In this document: positions 63,140-64,000 of the stretch, piece after piece
Layout: each line of letters opens with the position of its first letter
How positions within the stretch are numbered: position 1 is the first letter of the stretch
Source: Siniperca chuatsi
Taxonomy: Eukaryota; Chordata; Actinopteri; Centrarchiformes; Sinipercidae
Reading direction: 5' to 3'
DNA: 64,000 nt
Assembly: GCF_020085105.1 (NCBI RefSeq)
Contig: NC_058051.1
Span: 20,349,955 to 20,413,954 of the forward strand
The notes under the pieces: generated by a model
What the model was told of the DNA's origin: nothing
Seen by the model: the letters and a program-made list of their open reading frames with translations, nothing else
Databases searched by the model: none
Position numbers and translations under genes: made by a program

Positions 63140-64000
63140 CTGAGGAGACAGAGGTCAACCTGTTGTGAAATGTGCTTTGGAAATGTTATCATGAGCTCCT
63201 TACTGTCAGCTAATCAAAAGCACAAGTGATTGCTCATACAAAGAAGGCAAAACAAATGGATTAAACCTGCAATAACTGATTTTTGGCAACTTGGGAGCAA
63301 CAAAAAACAAGTTATGAACACAACATTGACATATTATCACCTTTTAAGTTGATATGGCAAATTTGTTGGCAAACAGTTGGTTATTTGGATATCTCTTTTA
63401 GCTAATATATGGCTCTTTAGCTGCTAAATGTTCCACTAAGTTCACCAGCTAGTGCTACAGCTTTGTCACTGAAAACGGTTGCCCACTGCAGCCAAAAACG
63501 ACACAGAGCAGTGAGACTGATTCAAAACAGTAAAGTTGAGGCCGGAAAACCAAAACAATGTGCGTAAAGGTGCTATAAAGCTCAGTAGAGATGAGAGGAA
63601 CTGCATAGTTGAGTGATAATTTGCTATGAGTTCATCACTATGAGCGACCCCTTTTACACATAACTAGCCATTTGATCCATTGCTGATATGAAAATATTGC
63701 AAACACTAATTAAATAGAGATACAATGCAGTAACAGTCACAATTTCCAAATTAGCAAAGCTTCTACAAAGAAAGGGTCAAAAACAACAAATTAAATATAC
63801 TCTTGGCTCTTCAGCAGGGTATAATGGTGAAATGTCAGTAATTTTATCTGAAACCTCATGAACATCATGTACTCTGTGAGGCTCAGTTAAATCTAATTTA
63901 TTTAAAAAACCCCAGCTTTTGCACAGGACACATGGGGGCTAGCCGATCGAGACATGTCTGCTTGGTTTTGATGTTAATCCAATCGCTCATGAGAAATGAT
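63140..64000 (-). other. slc6a6: slc6a6 intron running off the right edge
   Basis: No exon, microsatellite or clear repeat was recognised. The next upstream slc6a6 exon must lie outside the window. Confidence 0.5.

Overview
This window is vertebrate nuclear DNA, almost certainly from a teleost fish and probably a percomorph. It holds compact multi-exon genes with GT-AG introns, ribosomal protein and neuronal gene families with clear human orthologues, and a dense layer of fish-type repeats: L2-like LINE tails, hAT-like and Tc1-like remnants, inverted-repeat elements and CA microsatellites. No bacterial, CRISPR, operon or phage features are present.

Layout. (1) 167-4128, minus: the first ten coding exons (588 codons) of dcaf1/vprbp, which continues off the left edge; a probable non-coding first exon lies at about 4906-4990. 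(2) 5798-10370, minus: a complete 13-exon ssuh2 gene, 390 residues, with six DnaJ-like CxxCxG motifs. (3) 10938-14281, plus: rpl32 (ribosomal protein eL32), 135 residues, with a TOP-type first exon, head-to-head with ssuh2. (4) 14282-20092: a gene-free spacer with nested inverted-repeat elements and microsatellites. (5) 20093-48930, plus: a complete 24-coding-exon grip2 gene encoding a seven-PDZ scaffold of about 1082 residues, with its 3' UTR ending near 50640. (6) 50641-55289: repeat-rich tail-to-tail spacer. (7) 55290-63139, minus: the last eight exons (336 residues) of slc6a6, the taurine transporter, which continues off the right edge.

DCAF1, SSUH2, RPL32, GRIP2 and SLC6A6 all lie on the short arm of human chromosome 3, and GRIP2 and SLC6A6 are convergent neighbours there. 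The window is therefore a conserved synteny block, which supports the orthology calls. The genes do not form a pathway: they are a CRL4 ubiquitin-ligase receptor, a poorly understood Cys-rich protein, a ribosomal protein, a synaptic scaffold and a Na+/Cl- transporter.

Exon boundaries were read by hand from splice sites, and the reading frame closes exactly across every junction in all five genes. I found no convincing undescribed functional system. The most unusual structure is a roughly 400-bp near-perfect foldback in a grip2 intron. Other notable items are a hAT-like element with a near-perfect 8-bp target duplication, a Tc1 relic split by a retroelement tail with intact target duplications, and an overlapping upstream ORF at the ssuh2 start.
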